Source: Oscarella lobularis (Eukaryota; Porifera; Homoscleromorpha; Homosclerophorida; Oscarellidae). From it: DNA of 64,000 bases. Under the pieces are notes generated by a model. That model saw only the letters and a program-made list of their open reading frames with translations. It was not told the origin of the DNA and made no database searches. Below, piece by piece: positions 1-16,400 of this stretch. Position 1 is the first letter of the stretch, and the number at the start of each line of letters is the position of its first letter. A program made the position numbers and the translations under genes. The stretch is taken from contig NC_089176.1 in assembly GCF_947507565.1 (NCBI RefSeq), positions 2,418,001 to 2,482,000 of the forward strand, read 5' to 3'.

Positions 1-1
1 C

Positions 2-415
2 GTTCGCTCGCCGATTCTCGACGCTCTACATCGAGCCAAGGACGATTTCGACTGGGAAGTCAAACGCCACGTGCTCGACTTCTGGTTCAAATTGACGCGA
101 ACGGAATCGTCGACGAAAGCGACGTCCATTCTCGAACGTGCAAACGCAATGGATGACGTCATAAAAGCGCTAAACGATCCCAATCGAATCGTTCGCGAAA
201 AGGCGTCGGAAATTGCACGGAGTCTCGCCGGCGACGACACGTCGCCGCCGACGCGTATCGTCGACGAAATCGTCGATAAAGAAGCAGATGGCGGATGCGG
301 TGGCGAACTGACGTCATCTTTTGACGCCGACGCCATTTCCTTGCTCCAAGACCTAATAGCCTGCGGAGGAGGAAGAAGTCGAGACGACGAATCGATGCTG
401 TTAGATTGTTACTAG
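2..415 (+). CDS. BRAT1: BRAT1-like protein, C-terminal end (5' partial)
   Basis: An open frame enters from the left edge and ends at a TAG at 413-415. It encodes about 137 residues: helical, HEAT-like sequence around 'DWEVKRHVLDFW' and 'VREKASEIARSL', then a low-complexity acidic linker and a short tail ending Leu-Asp-Cys-Tyr. The HEAT pair with a DWEVK/R core and the DCY-type C-terminus recall BRAT1, the BRCA1-associated ATM activator that also binds the Integrator nuclease INTS11. In human complexes the BRAT1 C-terminal tail is reported to insert into the INTS11 active site (family knowledge from memory). No splice site is needed within the visible part. It is convergent with the FDXR gene 1.7 kb away. 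The identification rests on a short region, so another HEAT-repeat protein is possible. Confidence 0.55.
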   Translation, partial: VRSPILDALHRAKDDFDWEVKRHVLDFWFKLTRTESSTKATSILERANAMDDVIKALNDPNRIVREKASEIARSLAGDDTSPPTRIVDEIVDKEADGGCGGELTSSFDADAISLLQDLIACGGGRSRDDESMLLDCY

Positions 416-2100
416 GGGAGACGAAGTGCGTCGAAGCCAAAGATAACCTTGTCCTATCCATACTCCGTCTCCGTTCATTGTTTCCGTCTCGAGACGTGGC
501 GGGAAACGCCTCCCCGTGGTCCAGGTGTTGCCACTTGTTTTCGTGGCGCGGTAGGTCTATTTATTTATTCGGTATCTGGTGCAGAAACGTGTTGCTTCCC
601 GAGGCCACCCTGGGTGTCTAAAAACTGTTTTGATGAGGCGGATCCCCGAGGGGTGATTCGCTTTTTTGCATATGAATACATTGCGGCTGGGATAGGATGT
701 CACCTTATCTTCAATAGGGCTGGTTTCTTCCTATATGAAGGTACTGTACCTCGTGTCTCTCTTTCTCCACCACTAGGCATTATTTATCTCTTTTTGGCCC
801 TCGGGTTACACTTCTCTTTGAGCTAAACGCTATTATCTCGTTTATCGTTTGGCTCCGCCCTGTAATGGTGCTATTTACATGTGCTCAACTAAACGGTATT
901 TAGGTATTTACTCGACCCATCAAATTGTCTCGCGAAGCGTCCTATTTCACGCTTATGTCCTTTAGATAAGTGCACTTCCCATTAGCAGCATGTATTTATC
1001 TATCTCATCGTTTATACATCGTTATTACGTACTTAGGTAACTTCTAGTTCTATTTGAAGCACTCATTTAGGTTCTCTCCCCAGGCGCCGCGTCTCCTTCT
1101 CTTCCCTTTCCAGTTTGCCTCGTTGTTGTCATTTCTCTAGTCGCGCCCCCAATTTCATAGCCGAACCTTTTCATGTCCTTTGTTATGACGTCGAATTTGA
1201 CGGTGACTTCGCCCTGCGATCTCACCCTCGTGACTAGAAACGTGTAATTGACCTACGGCCTTGGGATATCTATTGATCTAACCTTCTCTACTTTCACCTT
1301 GAGCGACGAATTTGGGATCAATAAATTCCGGTCTTCTTCCAGTTAGCCAACTGCGCGTTTATTAGTGACAGGTTACAAACCAAAATGAAATTTTTTGAAA
1401 TACAGTACCTAGTAAACTTCTGTAGCTTAGATGATGATTCTGGTACAAACATGGGTACAACTCGAGATGTACTAAAAAGAGAAACACAAGTGCATGATAT
1501 TGAAAAAGTGTCTACAGTAATACCTTCCTGGAACTACAGGAATGTGAACGGCTCCATATCCCCTTACAACTTCCCGTCCAAACGCGTCAAGGCCATATGC
1601 ACTCACAACGAGTTGAGGCCCTGGGATGTTATTCGTATTTAGAAATTAAAATTATATTATTTTAATTTGTACATCCGTATGGGTTTGTCGTTTTGAACGT
1701 GACGTCGAGAGGAAAGTTCCACGTGAAAATTTGTCTCGCGTCTCTACTCTTTTTCGTAATCTGCGATATTCCCTCTTCTAGGCCCTGCATCGAACAAATT
1801 ACAGCTCCTATCGTCACCTTTACGCTGTCTTACCGACGTAACGACCCAATCTTGACCGTGGACGAAAGAATATTTACAGTAGAGATCGTCGAATTCGGGA
1901 AACTACAGGTAGAACTACGTTCTCGCGCCATCTAACGTTCGCTTCTGAGTTACCTTAGCTGATTCGATTTGCCCCGATACCATTAGAAGGAACACGGAAG
2001 GCCCAGAAGCCATTTTCGACAGAATTGTTTCTTGAGAGCTAACGCGCGCGCATCGTCTTAGAGACAGAGAACGTGCTCAATGACGTCATACGTTTGTTTT
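416..2100. other. Intergenic region, no supported gene
   Basis: This 1.7-kb stretch lies between two convergent stop codons. It is richer in A/T and T-runs than the flanking exons. It contains two short open frames (1385-1642 and 1693-1935, +) that resemble no family I recognise and lack convincing splice context. It probably holds the 3' UTRs of both neighbours plus spacer. Confidence 0.5.
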
Positions 2101-3462
2101 TCATAAATCGGTATTCAATGCAATATCCATCATTTTTTCAACGCTAACTATTTTTTCTCTCAGTTTTCCTGTCCTTCGTCCTTCGTCAATCTCAGCACGA
2201 TCAATCTTTTCCCAGTCTTGAAATGAAATGACTCTACCTTCTAAAACATCTACCAAATCCTGGTCAGACTCTCTCTTCTCCAATAGCCCTCCTTCCAAAT
2301 CTTCCACCAGGGCTTTAGCTGTTTCCATTGCATTAGTCATAGTACTAGCAATAACTCCAACCGGCCCCGTCTTTACCCACCCACTGCAATAGAAACCCTT
2401 TCCCACCCGCCCCTGATCGTTCGGTATAATTCCTTTGACGTTGTCAAAAGGAATTTCCGAATCAATACTAACACTGTGGTACCCAATACTTCGTATAACC
2501 AAACTGCAGGGAACAAAAACTAAGTCTCCTGTGCCAATGGCTTTACCAGATTTGTCCAGCTGATTAACTTCAAATTCAACTCCCTCGAGATTACCCTCGC
2601 TATTTATAATAATTCTCCGAGGCGTATTGAAAAATCTCAGATGCCATTCTTTTTCGACGTCATTTCGACTCGTATCTGGACTAAATGCTGTTTTGCACAT
2701 TAATTCTATGAGTCGTTTTCGCGGACGTGCAATCTCGGGTAGCCTCTCTCGAACCAATTGAAAATCAGCTGGATTCAATACTGGTCTACAACCAGACAAC
2801 TTTGTCATCTCCCTCAATTCCTTTACAGTAAAGGACACCTGCAGAGGACCACGTCTCCCAACGAGATACAGTCTTTTTAGGGTGCTATTTCTGAGCCTCT
2901 CTAACGCATAGTCCGTGATGTCAGTATGAGCCAATGCCTCTGGTGAACTCATGAGGATTCTAGCCACATCCAAAGCGACGTTGCCATGGCCCAAAATAAC
3001 GGCTGTACTGCCATGCAAGTTGGGCTGAAAATTGATTTGATCTGGAAATCCGTTGTACCAGCCCACGAAATCGAGCGCCGATATGACGTCACGGTGATGT
3101 TCGCCTTCGATTCCGAGTTTTTTGTCTTTCTCTGCTCCGTACGCGAATATCACGGCGTTGTAGAGAGAGCGCAGTGTTTGCACCGAAACGTGTTGTCCCA
3201 CGTGTACGTTGCCGAGGAAACGACAGCGGTTGTGATTGGCGACTTTCGCGAATGTGTTTTCGACGTTTTTGACTTCCGGATGATCCGGGGCCACGCCGTA
3301 ACGAACCAGTCCGTATGGAACAGGCAACTTTTCGAGTATGTCGACGCGGACGGTCTGGTGGAGTTTGAGCAGGTTCTGAGCCGTGTAGAAACCAGCAGGA
3401 CCCCCACCGACAACGCAAACGCGCGACGTTAGACGATGCATAGAGAAATATGTTAGGCGCAT
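2101..3462 (-). CDS. FDXR: NADPH:adrenodoxin oxidoreductase, mitochondrial (FDXR)
   Basis: A single uninterrupted 453-codon frame. The protein passes electrons from NADPH through FAD to mitochondrial ferredoxin, for Fe-S cluster and steroid/heme metabolism. The N-terminus is a short basic, hydroxylated leader (MRLTYFSMHRLTSR) followed at once by the FAD-binding VCVVGGGPAG motif (residues about 15-24). Next comes the family block 'VRYGVAPDHPEVKNVE' (about 53-68), then the NADP-binding 'GHGNVALDVARIL' (about 156-168). The C-terminal 'SFQDWEKIDRAE...GRRTGKLREK' block matches the family's end, so the protein is complete though shorter than the human protein (about 490). No introns are visible, unlike most neighbours. 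It is head to head with POLG2. Confidence 0.95.
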   Translation of the reverse strand: MRLTYFSMHRLTSRVCVVGGGPAGFYTAQNLLKLHQTVRVDILEKLPVPYGLVRYGVAPDHPEVKNVENTFAKVANHNRCRFLGNVHVGQHVSVQTLRSLYNAVIFAYGAEKDKKLGIEGEHHRDVISALDFVGWYNGFPDQINFQPNLHGSTAVILGHGNVALDVARILMSSPEALAHTDITDYALERLRNSTLKRLYLVGRRGPLQVSFTVKELREMTKLSGCRPVLNPADFQLVRERLPEIARPRKRLIELMCKTAFSPDTSRNDVEKEWHLRFFNTPRRIIINSEGNLEGVEFEVNQLDKSGKAIGTGDLVFVPCSLVIRSIGYHSVSIDSEIPFDNVKGIIPNDQGRVGKGFYCSGWVKTGPVGVIASTMTNAMETAKALVEDLEGGLLEKRESDQDLVDVLEGRVISFQDWEKIDRAEIDEGRRTGKLREKIVSVEKMMDIALNTDL

Positions 3463-3704
3463 GCTCAGTCATGGCTCATGTGCTGGTGCTGATCAAACAC
3501 CAAATAAAAAAAAGTTTCAGTTTTTGGCTAGGTGCAAGTCTTGCTATAAATTTTTGTCTTGGAATCCAGCTCTTCAAGGCTTCTTGCGGTAAGAGGGCTT
3601 TTCCTAAAGCTATACCTGGTATCTAAGGATTTCCTCTTATGCTTATGCTTTCTATTGGTAGTTTGTTCATTTTGCGTCTTTCCGTAGTGTAGCAATGCTA
3701 ATCT
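3463..3704. promoter_or_regulatory. Shared FDXR/POLG2 intergenic region, probable bidirectional promoter
   Basis: Only 242 bp separate the FDXR start codon (minus strand) from the first in-frame POLG2 ATG (plus strand), so both promoters must lie here or overlap the first exons. I see no clear TATA box. The assignment is inferred from gene arrangement. Confidence 0.45.
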
Positions 3705-5400
3705 ATGAATTCCACTAAGGTATGCGTGTCCCGGATAGGCTACCGCATGCTTGGTAGACAAAGGATCCACTTGACTGTCAAAATACTGTACGTGTTTTCA
3801 TGTCAAGGTCTTCTTCGCCGTAAAGGCTTTCTTTTGCCGCTCGGCGTGCGGCCTCGCGACGAGGCGCTTGGCGATGCTCAGCGGCATTTCTACGGAAACC
3901 TTGGAACGCTGCTGAAGCGAAACGTTGTCGCCGAATGGTAAGATTGATTCTTTTTTTGAATAACTGCGTCGGAAGAGTTCCTTCGCAGGTGGTATTCGAT
4001 CGTGACGTCGAGAAAGACCATTGCTTATTGTATAAGCGAAGGGAATCCATTGAAAGGCGAGACCATTAGCGGCGATGAATACGCGAATGGGATTTTTAGA
4101 CCTATTTCAGTAGTTCTAGATAACATTGATGCAATCAGTGACACTGAAGAAAAAGATATGAATTCTGGTGTCAATATTGCCCACGCAGGTCGCTTTATGA
4201 CAGTCTAAAATTGATGCAATTGACCTGAATCTTATGGAAGGAACTTTGAGTCATCAAGATGATGTAGTTAGAAGTGTATTTGGAGAGTTGAGGTAAGTGG
4301 GCAGTTGCATTTGATTTCTTCTAATAACGTTTCAAAACTCTGTTAGAGTGACCGGTTTGCTGTCGTTAAGTTTGCACGTGTTTTGCCCTGAAAGTCGCCA
4401 AAAGACGTTAGCTCAAGAATGGGAAAGAGTGCGGTTGCAGTGGTGGAAAAAGGTTATATACAACAGCACATATATGTATGTATTGATGCACAATTTTTCA
4501 TATTTGCAGTATTCCCATCGCAACAAAAGTCACTTTTTGGTTGAGAAAACTGACGATAGAACTCGTCTTATACAGGTGTGAAGGCAGCAATAACAGAAAC
4601 CTATCTGATTATTTGTTCTTGCAAAGCATACTTGCTCTCTTGGTAAATACTCAGTGGAAAAACTAACACAAAAAGACAACAAGGAAATGAGAAGTTTGTT
4701 ATCAGAACGTCCTTTGTCAAACAAACTTGATGGACTCGGTTGCATTTCTATGGAAACGTCAGCAGACCAAGGCAAGGAAAGAGTCCCCGAACAATGAATA
4801 GAGTAGAAATATTGTTTCTGTAGCTTTGTTGACATTTCTAACGGACTCTTACGAAGAGACGAGTCGTTTCGACACGTCCGGGCAGCCAGTCGATCAACAG
4901 GTAAAAATATGTGCAGTCACGTCCTATCGATAGTACAGTATCTCTTCTACGTAGATTCTTTTTCTTCACCCCAGATTGTCGCCATATCAGGCAGTCATTT
5001 TGCCGGTCGGCGACGACCAATCGAACGCTCACAAGGTGGGAAAAACCGAACAGGATGTGTTCTATTTTTGTCTCACTTTGCTGCGGATATCCCGCATGTT
5101 CAGCTCGCGGGCAAATTGGAGCTCGATCTGCGCCAAGCCGGCGTCAGCGTGACGAGTGACGTTGACGGCGATGTCGGTTCGCGATTCATTCGGCAAGACG
5201 AAACGGGAACCCCGTACGCGATTCTCGTTGACGAAACGACCGTTCGCAAAGGCCTGACGCGTTTTAGAAGCCGCGATACGACACAATCAGTAGGGAAAAT
5301 TGGCCTGACATGCAGAGTATTTATAAACGGATTTTTCTAGGAATTGGTCGAGCTCGATGATGTCAAAGCGATGCTACGTCATTACCACAAACGCCGCTGA
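3705..5400 (+). CDS. POLG2: Mitochondrial DNA polymerase gamma accessory subunit (POLG2)
   Basis: Multi-exon gene; the product is the processivity subunit of the mitochondrial replicase and resembles class IIa aminoacyl-tRNA synthetases. Exon 1 (3705-3937) encodes 'FYGNLGTLLKRNVVAEW' and joins exon 2 (from 3989) to give AEWWYSIVTSRK, equivalent to the AEWW block of animal POLG2. Later exons encode 'WERVRLQWWKK' (about 4410-4450), a 'LTFLTDSYEE' exon (about 4830-4900), 'LSPYQAVILPVGDDQ' (about 4976-5035), and the anticodon-binding-like C-terminus with 'RQDETGTPYAILVDE' and 'RFRSRDTTQS' (5103-5288). The last exon (5341-5400) ends YHKRR-stop. The start is either 3705 or the in-frame ATG at 3747; both leave a basic leader suitable for mitochondrial import. 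Exon limits between 4080 and 4340 are uncertain. SMURF starts 141 bp downstream on the same strand. Confidence 0.88.
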
Positions 5401-5541
5401 CTCACGAAAAGAGTGTTTATGTATACGGGACTCTGATAGAATCGGTACGGGGTTTCAGTTTGTCTCTTTCTTCGCCGAAGTCATTTGGATGGCCGATATT
5501 GCCTCAAGCCGCTGACTATTCGAGTGCGCTAGTCTCATAAA

Positions 5542-10163
<4,622 letters not shown>

Positions 10164-10476
10164 AGAATAGGAAAATAGCAGTTACATAACAATCATATGA
10201 ACGTGCATGGCTTGGGAAGGGGCAATTTCGAAATTATTAAATTATTTCAACTTCACAGAAACACTGGAAGGTGAAGCGTTGATGATCAGTAGGATACATT
10301 TTCCTTTTGTAGGAATCGTCGTGTGAACACACTGTACTACTATGATGAAGCTAAAAAGTACTGTAACCCTGGACCGACTCACGTGATCGAACGTGATCCA
10401 ACGGAACGCGTGATCCTAACCAGCCAATAAGCGTCGACCGGTGGTGTTTACCAGTCTGGACTGGAGAAAGAGGGCG

Positions 10477-13400
10477 ATGGGCGAGGAAAGAGGCGTCCCT
10501 TCTCTCGCCAGTCTCTGTGGGCCAATCGCCCTCTTCCGGGCAATAAGGAGTGGCGATCACTCCGAAGTGAAGCGCGTACTCGGCGAAAGAGCTTCCGTCG
10601 ACAGCAGAGGACCCTTGGAGGACACTGACAATGTTGGTCTCAGTTTGGACACATTTTCTCGTCGGTGATCGAGTTTTCTTTACGTAGTTCGAAGTGACAG
10701 CTCTTCATTTGGCTTGCTGGCTCCGAAAAGAAGAGATCGCCGCGCTTCTGATCGATAGGAAAGCAGATATTGAATCTAGAAGCGAGGTAATAAGATGGGA
10801 GGAACGGGATTAGCAATGAACTGAGTGATACAGAGTGGAAGTACACCTCTGTTCTATGCCTGTAAATTCGGGCTAGTGCCAATTGTGAAAAAGCTCGTCG
10901 AAAAACAGTGCAACGTTCAGCTAAGAAACAAAGTAGGGATGTTCCTATTATGATAGATCGGATTTATGATTCGTGTGTGTAGTATCGTGTAACCGCTCTT
11001 CATTTTGGCTGTGAATCAGGAAATGTTGAGATTTGTTCTATTCTTCTCGACAATGAAGCAGTGCTTGAAGCGGCTGATGAAGTTTGTAATGGATAGTCTA
11101 ATTAACACTATTGACTGATCCTACTAGAATGAGAAAACGCCTTTGCATTGGGCATGCGAGTGGAACAAGTTAGATGCAGTCAAATTATTATTTAATCGTG
11201 GTGCCAATATTGAAGCCAAGGATGATGTAACCAGTTTTGTAATGAGAATATGTGTCACAAGTTGCTATATATTTGTCATAGTGGAAAAAAACTCCTTTCT
11301 TGGTTTCATGTCGGTCTGGAAATGTTGAAATCATGAACTATTTAGTTGAGAAAGGATGTGACATGAAAGCGGAGAACAAGGCAAGCAAGAAATAATTTTT
11401 CTGATAACGAATCAGTGACTGTGATATTGTTGCTAAATAAGGCGGCATTACACCTGGCATGTTCGGGAGGTAAGACGGAAGCAATGGATTGGCTTCTGTC
11501 TAAAGGATTCGATTATTGTGATATTGGGAAGGTAATCAGTATATGAATGTAGATGTCATATGAGAGTTGTCATAATTTGAACTATAGTGGGGTTGGACAA
11601 CTCTTCACTGTGCATGTGAAGGAGGTCATTTGGAAATCTCAAAGATGCTTGTGACTGAACACGGTCTAGATTTGGAACATAGAACAGAGGTAGAGAGATA
11701 GTCGTCATATTTGATATAATTGATTCTGTTAGAATGGAATGACGCCGTTTTTGAGTGCAGTAATAAGTGGCAATGTTGAACTAGTAAAATGGCTGCAGGA
11801 AAAAGATTGCAAGATGTCTGTCAGAAATCAGGTTATTGGATGAAGTGGAAAAGCGATAAATGTATAATTGGATTGCGCAGTGGGGAAATAGCGCTCTTCA
11901 TTTGGCGCTCGAGTATTCAAAAGAGGAAGTGTTTTTTTACTTGATTGAAAATTTCTTCGACGAATGTAACGTAAACGTCGGACTCGGATCAACGGCAATA
12001 GTGAGATCGAATTCACCGTGTGAGATCTTGTGTTTAGTATTTAATTGAAATTCGCCAGGAAACATCTCCAAAAAGAAACATCTTTGGATTGGAATCAATG
12101 AACAATGTTTGTTAGCTATAATTTGCATCTGTTCCTGATGTTCGTTTTTGACTTTAGGCTGGAGAGACCCTATTTCTTGTCGCTTGCAAAACAGGATTGC
12201 AAAAAATTGTCGAATTTCTGCACGAAAAAGGCTGTAATTGGCGTGCAAAAGATAAGGTATACTCAGTATAATGTTAAGCGATGAAAGCGTCCATTTTGAC
12301 CGTAATTGTAGAACGGAAAATCGGGTCTTCATCTGAGCTGTGAAAATGGACACACGTCAATGGCGGAGTATCTAATGAAGGAGCGTGGGTTGGATCCCGA
12401 AGAAACAGATGATGTACATCTTGTGTGATCAATTTACATCTACTGTATCTTATATTTTACTAGATGAATGAAACGTCGTTGATGAAAGCTTGTAGAGGCG
12501 GTGACGTGACCACAGCGAAAGCGCTACTTAAAGCGCGAAAATGTGATTTGCTAACGAAAAACAAGGTCGAAAATTTGACATGTCGTGTAGGCGGTGAACT
12601 TATGCTTTTTTAGGATTGTGTAACCGCTCTTCATTTTGGGTGTAAATCAGGAAATGTTGAGATTTGTTCCATTCTTCTTGACAGCGAAGCATTGCTTGAA
12701 GCAGCTGATAAAGTTTGTAATGGATAGTCTAATTATAATTAATACACTATTGACTGATCCTACTAGAATGAGAAAACGCCTTTGCATTGGGCATGCGAGT
12801 GGAACAAGTTAGATGCAGTCAAATTATTAATTAATCGTGGTGCTAATATTGAAGCCAAGGATGATGTAACCAGTTTTGTAATGATAATATGTGTCACAAG
12901 TTGCTATATATTTGTCATAGTGGAAAAGAACTCCTTTCTTGGTTTCATGTCGGTCTGGAAATGTTGAAATCATGAACTATTTAGTTGAGAAAGGATGTAA
13001 CACGAAAGCGGAGAACAAGGCAAGCAAGAAATAATTTTTCTGATAACGAAGTAGGGACTCTGATATTGTTGCTAAATAAGGCGGGGGCAGGTGCATTACA
13101 TCTGGCATGTCGGGGAGGTAAGACGGAAGCAATGGATTGGCTTCTCTCTAAAGGATTCAATTATTGTGATATTGGGAAGGTAATCAGTATATGAATGTAG
13201 ATGTCATATGAGAATTGTCATAATTTGAACTAAAGTGGGGTTGGACAACTCTTCACAGTGCATGTGAAAAAGGTCATTTGGAAATCTCAAAGATGCTTGT
13301 AACTGAACACGGTCTAGATTTGGAACAGAGAGCAGAGGTAGAGAGATAGTCGTCATATTTGATATAATTGATTCTGTTAGAATGGAATGACGCCGTTTTT

Positions 13401-16400
13401 GAGTGCAGTAAGGAGTGGCAATGTTGAACTAGTAAAATGGCTACAGGAAAAAGGTTGCAAGATGTCTGTCAGAAATCAGGTTATTGGATGAAGTGGAAAA
13501 GCGATAAATGTATAATAATTATTGGATTGCGCAGTGGGGAAATAGCGCTCTTCATTTGGCGCTCAATAAGTCAAAAGAGGAAGTGTTTTTTTACTTGATT
13601 GAAAATTTCTTTGACGAATGTAACGTAAACGTCGGACTCGGATCAACGGCAATAGTGAGATCGAATTCACCGTGTGAGATCTCGTGTTTAGTATTTAATT
13701 GAAATTCGCCAGGAAACATCTCCAAAAAGAAACATATTAGAATCAATGAACAATGTTTGTTGGCTATGATTTTCGACTGTTCCTGATGTTTGTTGTTGAC
13801 TTTAGGATGGAGAGACCCTATTTCTTGTCGCTTGCAAAACAGGATTGCAAAAAATTGTCGAATTTCTGTACGAAAAAGGCTGTAATTGGCGTGCAAAAGA
13901 TAATGTATACTCAGTATAATGTTAAGCGATGAAAGCGTCCGTTTTGACCGTAATTGTAGAACGGAAAATCGGGTCTTCATCTGAGCTGTGAAAATGGACA
14001 CACGTCAACGGCGGAGTATCTAATGAAGGAGTGTGGGTTGGATCCCGAAGAAACAGATGATGTACACGTTGTAATCAATTTACATCTACTGTATCATTTA
14101 TTTTAACTAGATGAATGAAACGTCGTTGATGAAAGCTTGTAGAGGCGGTGACGTGACCACAGCGAAAGCGCTACTTAAAGCGCGAAAATGTGATTTGCTA
14201 ACGAAAAACAAGGTCGAAAATTCGACATGTCGTGTAGGCGGTGAATTTTGCTTTTTAGGATTGTGTAACCGCTCTTCATTTTGGCTGTAAATCAGGAAAT
14301 GTTGAGATTTGTTCCATTCTTCTCGACAGCGAAGCATTGCTTGAAGCAGCTGATAAAGTTTGTAATGGATAGTCTAATTAATACATTATTGACTAATCCT
14401 ACTAGAATGAGAAAACGCCTTTGCATTGGGCATGCAAGTGGAACAAGTTAGATGCGGTCAAATTATTAACTAACCGTAACCGTGGTGCTAATATTGAAGC
14501 CAAGGATGATGTAACCAGTTTTGTAATGATAATATGTGTCACAAGTTGCTATATATTTGTCATAGTGGAAAACCACTCCTTTCTTGGTTTCATGTGAGTG
14601 TGGAAATGTTGAAATCATGAACTATTTAGTTGAGAAAGGATGTGACACGAAAGCGGAGAACAAGGCAAGCAAGGAATAATTTTTCTGACAACGAAGCAGT
14701 GACTGTGATACTGTTGCTAAATAAGGCGGGGGCAGGTGCATTACACCTGGCATGTTCGGGAGGTAAGACGGAAGCAATGGATTGGCTTCTCTCTAAAGGA
14801 TTCAATTACTGTGATATTGGGAAGGTAATCAGTATGCGAATGTATATGAGAGTTGTCATAATTTGAACTATAGTGGGGTTGGACAACTCTTCACATGGCA
14901 TGTGAAGGAGGTCATTTGGAAATCTCAAAGATGCTTGTGACTGAACGCGGTCTAGATTTGGAACAGAGAGCAGAGGTAGAGAGATAGTCGTCATATTTGA
15001 TATAATTGATTCTGTTAGAATGGAATGACGCCGTTTTTGAGTGCAGTAAGGAGTGGCAATGTTGAACTAGTAAAATGGCTACAGGAAAAAGGTTGCAAGA
15101 TGTCTGTCAGAAATCAGGTTATTGGATGAAGTGGAAAAGCGATAAATGTATAATAATTATTGGATTGCGCAGTGGGGAAATAGCGCTCTTCATTTGGCGC
15201 TCAATAAGTCAAAAGAGGAAGTGTTTTTTTACTTGATTGAAAATTTCTTTGACGAATGTAACGTAAACGTCGGACTCGGATCAACGGCAATAGTGAGATC
15301 GAATTCACCGTGTGAGATCTCGTGTTTAGTATTTAATTGAAATTCGCCAGGAAACATCTCCAAAAAGAAACATATTAGAATCAATGAACAATGTTTGTTG
15401 GCTATGATTTTCGACTGTTCCTGATGTTTGTTGTTGACTTTAGGATGGAGAGACCCTATTTCTTGTCGCTTGCAAAACAGGATTGCAAAAAATTGTCGAA
15501 TTTCTGTACAAAAAAGGCTGTAATTGGCGTGCAAAAGATAATGTATACTCAGTATAATGTTAAGCGATGAAAGCGTCCGTTTTGACCGTAATTGTAGAAC
15601 GGAAAATCGGGTCTTCATCTGAGCTGTGAAAATGGACACACGTCAACGGCGGAGTATCTAATGAAGGAGTGTGGGTTGGATCCCGAAGAAACCGATGATG
15701 TACGCAACGTTGTAATTAATTGACGTCTAACGTCGTTTTAACTAGATAATGGAAACGTCGTTGATGAAAGCGTGTAGAGGTGGTCACGTGATCACAGTAA
15801 AAACTCTACTTCAAGTGCGAAAGTGGGATTTGCTTACGAAAAACGAGGTTGTGTTATATTCTGCAGTGACTTACACGTGTCATGTATTGTTGAAGGCTGG
15901 AGAGAACGCTCTGCATTTGGCTTGCAAACATCGTCACGGGGCTAAAGTGGCACATTGTCTAATCGATTTTGGAATCAGTGTGAACGATGAGGATAATGTG
16001 AGAATTTTCTGCCTTGTTTGCTTCATTTTCATATAACGTTGCAGAGTGGGTGGACTCCTCTAATGAATGCTTGTCGCAGTGGACTGTTGTCAATAGTCCA
16101 TTTACTTGCCAAGTCAGATGTGTCTCTGAATCAGAAAACTAGGGTGCGTCTAAAAACTCTGTGTGTGTTGAATTAGTATAATTTCTTTGTCATTAAACCG
16201 TAGCGTGATCAAAGTTTACTTCACTTGGCCTGTGCAAATGGACACGACGGCATCTCGCAATTTTTAATTAACAGAGGAGTTATTACCGATGAAGAAGATA
16301 AGAACGTATGTCAACAATAAAATAAAATTGTTTTTATTTAGTATCAAATTAGTTTTTTACTCCCCTGGCATATGCGTGCCAGAGTGGACTTCTTGTCGTC

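Noticed and set aside
1385-1642. 85-codon open frame on the plus strand
   Set aside because: No recognisable domain, codon use unlike neighbouring exons, and no splice partners.
3528-3770. 80-codon frame on the minus strand between FDXR and POLG2
   Set aside because: It overlaps the POLG2 first exon and shared promoter region and shows no domain.
11128-15847. Three separate ankyrin genes in tandem
   Set aside because: All exons are in phase across module borders and no start, stop or promoter signals separate them, so one gene with internal duplication fits better.
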